NCBI GenBank assembly: GCA_043747835.1
Contig: JAYTOK010000025.1
Coordinates: forward strand, 62,001-126,000
Origin: CADEED01 sp043747835
GTDB taxonomy: Bacteria; Pseudomonadota; Gammaproteobacteria; Steroidobacterales; Steroidobacteraceae
Reading direction: 5' to 3'
Length of the DNA: 64,000 nucleotides
In this document: one piece after another, positions 62,020 through 64,000 of the stretch
How positions within the stretch are numbered: the first letter of the stretch is position 1
How the letters are laid out: the number at the start of each line of letters is the position of its first letter
Notes under the pieces: generated by a model
Database searches by the model: none
What the model was told of the DNA's origin: nothing
The model's input: only the letters and a program-made list of their open reading frames with translations
Translations under genes and position numbers: made by a program

Positions 62020-62921
62020 GCGGCCTCCGCCTGCGGGCGCACGCGACCGGCGCGCGCCAGAAAGATTTCCTCGAGCGTGGCGTCGCGCGATTCGATGACC
62101 TCGCCGCCATGAGCGCCTACCGAATGACGGAACTGTTCGGGCGACCCGGTGTGGATCACGCTCCACGCGCGGCCACCGCCCTCCATCACCAACGCGGTGT
62201 CGAGAACGGGTGGCTGCGCGAAATGGTCGACAAAGTGCACGCGACTGCGCTGGTACGCGGCGCGCACGTCGTCGAGAACGCCGCTCAGCGCCACTCGGCC
62301 CTGGTGCATCAGCGTCACGTGGTCCGACATCCGCTCGACCTCGTCGAGCAGGTGCGACGAGAAGATCACCGTGCGCCCGTCGTCGGCCACGGCGCGAACG
62401 ACGGCGTCGAGGATGTCGCGACGGACCACGGCATCGAGGCCCGAAGACGGTTCGTCGAGGATCAACAGCTCGGGGCGATACGCCACGGCCGCGATCAGGC
62501 CGGCCTGCGCGCGCATTCCCTTCGACAGATCCTTGATCTTCTTGGCCGGATCGAGCGCGAAAGTCTCGAGCAGCTCGCGCGCATATGACGCGTCCCAGGT
62601 CGGGTGGTAGGCCTGCGTGTAGCTCATCAGCTCGTCGATGCGCATCCACTCCGGCAGCTCGCGCTCCTCGGATAGATAGCCCACCCGGCTCAGCACACCA
62701 ACCGGATCGCGAACCGGGTCGAGGCCGAAGACCCGCACCGAGCCGTCCGTGGCGCGCAGCAGACCGAGCAGGTGCTTGAGCAGCGTGGTCTTGCCCGCGC
62801 CGTTCGAGCCCACCAGGCCGTAGACCTGGCCCGCGGTAGCTTGAAACGAAACTCCGTCGAGCGCTTTCTTGTGCTCGAACGATCGCGAGAGTTCGGTGAC
62901 GTCGACGACTGCATGACTCAT
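62016..62921 (-). CDS. ABC transporter ATPase (YtrB-like)
   Basis: About 301 residues. Walker A is GSNGAGKTTLLKHL, Walker B ELLILDEPSSGLDA, the H-loop VIFSSHLLDEVE. The signature motif is LSKGMRAQAGL, the ABC-2 exporter form. A C-terminal extension of about 80 residues ends DATLEEIFLARAGRV, also usual in this group. The ATG at 62921 is chosen because GGGAGG lies 8 bases upstream; in-frame ATGs at 62927 and 62942 are less well placed. It follows the GntR gene by 24 bp and is coupled to its permease. Confidence 0.94.
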   Translation of the reverse strand: MSHAVVDVTELSRSFEHKKALDGVSFQATAGQVYGLVGSNGAGKTTLLKHLLGLLRATDGSVRVFGLDPVRDPVGVLSRVGYLSEERELPEWMRIDELMSYTQAYHPTWDASYARELLETFALDPAKKIKDLSKGMRAQAGLIAAVAYRPELLILDEPSSGLDAVVRRDILDAVVRAVADDGRTVIFSSHLLDEVERMSDHVTLMHQGRVALSGVLDDVRAAYQRSRVHFVDHFAQPPVLDTALVMEGGGRAWSVIHTGSPEQFRHSVGAHGGEVIESRDATLEEIFLARAGRVRPQAEAA

Positions 62922-62945
62922 GGCCATTCCTCCCTTGCCCATTTC

Positions 62946-63368
62946 CTATCTATTGGCTTTTTTTATCTCCGCCGGCTCGGCGGCGGTCTCGTCCATCGCG
63001 GTTTTGCGCTCACGGACCATCCGCAGGATGTCGTCCGCGGTGAAATTCAACTGGTGCGCCTCGGCCAGCAGGCCGTCGATGCGCTGCTCGATCACGCGGC
63101 GGCGCTCCCGCAGCGCTACTTGCTGCGGGCGGCCCTCCGAGACGAACGTGCCCGAGCCGCGGCGCTTGTGAATGGTTCCGGAAATTTCGAGGTCGCCGTA
63201 GGCCTTCACGATCGTGTTCGGAGTGACCTTCAACTGCAGCGCCAGCGTGCGGATCGGCGGGAGCTCCTCGCCAGGGAGAAGCAGCCCGGATGCCACCAGG
63301 TACTTCACCTGGTTGACGATCTGGCGGTAGATCGGCACGCCGTCGGTCAGGTTGATCGATATGTCCAC
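62946..63368 (-). CDS. GntR-family regulator, YtrA subfamily
   Basis: A 140-residue short GntR protein. The winged HTH is VPIYRQIVNQVKYLVASGLL, PGEELPPIRTLALQLKVTPN, TIVKAYGDLEISG and KRRGSGTFVSEG; the effector part is only about 60 residues (RRVIEQRIDGLLAEAHQLNF), which marks the YtrA group. YtrA regulators normally repress the ABC operon that follows, as here, and respond to cell-wall-active compounds in some species. It is the first gene of the seven-gene operon. A perfect inverted repeat lies 30 bp upstream. Confidence 0.93.
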   Translation of the reverse strand: MDISINLTDGVPIYRQIVNQVKYLVASGLLLPGEELPPIRTLALQLKVTPNTIVKAYGDLEISGTIHKRRGSGTFVSEGRPQQVALRERRRVIEQRIDGLLAEAHQLNFTADDILRMVRERKTAMDETAAEPAEIKKANR

Positions 63369-63397
63369 GGTTGGTTCGAGTCGGGCCTGTCAGTTCA

Positions 63398-63413
63398 AGT
63401 GTATGGGTACACT
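63398..63413. promoter_or_regulatory. YtrA operator candidate
   Basis: AGTGTA-TGGG-TACACT is a perfect 6-bp inverted repeat with a 4-base spacer, 30 bp before the GntR ATG. GTGTA...TACAC repeats are the kind of site used by YtrA-type GntR regulators. CGTCAA at 63432-63437 (TTGACG on the minus strand) may be the -35 box, so the repeat would cover the promoter. Confidence 0.6.
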
Positions 63414-63500
63414 GATACAATTATCGAAGCGCGTCAAGTGCGGTGTTTCGACAGATTCGCACGCCAATCGGCGCAGCCGGACGGCGCTATGCTTGGCCAG

Positions 63501-64000
63501 ATGAATGACGCCCCGCCCACCGACCTGTCGCCAACCGCCCTGACCGCCGAGCTCAAAAAGCGATTCGGGTTCGAGTCCTTCCGTCCCGGGCAGCAGGAAA
63601 TCGTGGGCGACATCCTGCGTGGCCGGGACGTGCTTGCGATCATGCCAACCGGCGGTGGCAAGTCGCTGTGCTTCCAACTACCGGCACTGCTGCGTCCCGG
63701 CGTGTGCATCGTGGTCTCGCCGTTGATCGCGTTGATGCAGGATCAGGTGCGCCTGCTTCAGGACAACGGCATCGAAGCGACGTTCATCAATTCGTCGCTC
63801 GAGCGCAAGGAAGTCTTGCGGCGCATGGCCGATCTCGAGCGCGGCGACCTCAAGCTTTTGTATGTGGCTCCCGAGCGTTTGCTGCAGGCCGAGTTTCAAG
63901 GTGAAGTGCTGCCACGGATTCATGCCGCGCACGGCCTATCTTCTCTGGTCGTCGATGAAGCTCACTGCGTTTCGGATTGGGGTCACGACTTCCGCCGCGA
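63501..64000 (+). CDS. recQ: RecQ ATP-dependent DNA helicase, N-terminal part
   Basis: The right window edge cuts this gene after about 166 codons. Visible motifs are those of RecQ: motif 0 FGFESFRPGQQEIV, motif I IMPTGGGKSLCFQLPAL (Walker A), motif Ia VVSPLIALMQDQV, and motif II VVDEAHCVSDWGHDF (DEAH box with the aromatic-rich loop). The enzyme unwinds DNA in recombination and repair. The ATG at 63501 (MNDAPPTDL) is used; an in-frame ATG at 63489 would add four residues. It is divergent from the GntR operon. Confidence 0.95.
   Translation, partial: MNDAPPTDLSPTALTAELKKRFGFESFRPGQQEIVGDILRGRDVLAIMPTGGGKSLCFQLPALLRPGVCIVVSPLIALMQDQVRLLQDNGIEATFINSSLERKEVLRRMADLERGDLKLLYVAPERLLQAEFQGEVLPRIHAAHGLSSLVVDEAHCVSDWGHDFRR

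Noticed and set aside
63370..63385. tRNA T-loop-like GGTTCGAGTC
   Set aside because: No acceptor stem, D-loop or anticodon arm can be formed around it, and it lies in the GntR 5' region.

Overview
The window is GC-rich, densely coded chromosomal DNA with no rRNA, tRNA, CRISPR or insertion sequence that I can support. The gene set points to an aerobic, glycan-scavenging gammaproteobacterium: two TonB-dependent receptors (TBDRs), Xanthomonas/Caulobacter-type sugar uptake genes, an Entner-Doudoroff (ED) operon, tryptophan-halogenase-family genes beside a TBDR, and a YtrA-type ABC operon. A Steroidobacteraceae- or Xanthomonadales-like host fits best; this is inferred from gene content, not from a marker gene.

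Layout. 1-1909: the 5' part of a class III alcohol dehydrogenase and a Tat-exported FAD oxidase. 1923-7458: glk-zwf-edd operon divergent from a LacI-family regulator, with three copies of a GACAGCGCTGTC-like operator between them. 7460-33917: a glycan-utilisation region with GH27 alpha-galactosidase plus a HEAT-repeat secreted protein, two flavin halogenases each coupled to an Fe(II)-oxygenase-fold protein, a TBDR, an operon of ROK kinase, ROK regulator, FucP-type transporter and AGE-family isomerase, a LamG-GH2 enzyme, a third and degenerate halogenase homologue, a GH3 lipoprotein, an SGNH hydrolase, a sugar-porter MFS and an NTF2-like protein. 34055-44846: mixed housekeeping and small proteins (ankyrin/LprI protein, formate-THF ligase, ECF42-type sigma factor with its DGPF partner, HDOD protein, soluble transhydrogenase, membrane proteins, TetR). 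44843-51215: a second TBDR, TPR-sulfotransferase, M20 peptidase and a membrane protein. 51232-56338: methyltransferase, polyproline/FN3-like protein, DUF6607-like protein, DDAH-like amidinohydrolase and a GST-SnoaL fusion. 56430-63368: a seven-gene operon of YtrA-type GntR, ABC ATPase, ABC permease, Yip1 protein, MacA-like adaptor, MacB-like ATPase and permease. 63501 to the end: the start of recQ.

How the genes may work together (inference). GH27, GH2 and GH3 could strip galactose, mannose and glucose from a galactoglucomannan-like polymer. The TBDR and MFS proteins would import the products. An AGE-family enzyme could turn mannose into fructose, a Mak-like ROK kinase and Glk would phosphorylate the hexoses, and Zwf/Edd would feed the ED pathway, with SthA balancing NADPH. 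Four copies of an imperfect dyad (TAAYGAAA-N5-TTTCATTA-like) lie upstream of the GH27 operon/halogenase 1, the TBDR, the GH2 gene and the MFS/NTF2-like pair, which suggests one regulon. The most unusual part is the two convergent halogenase-oxygenase couples beside the TBDR. Their biochemical role is not known from the sequence.
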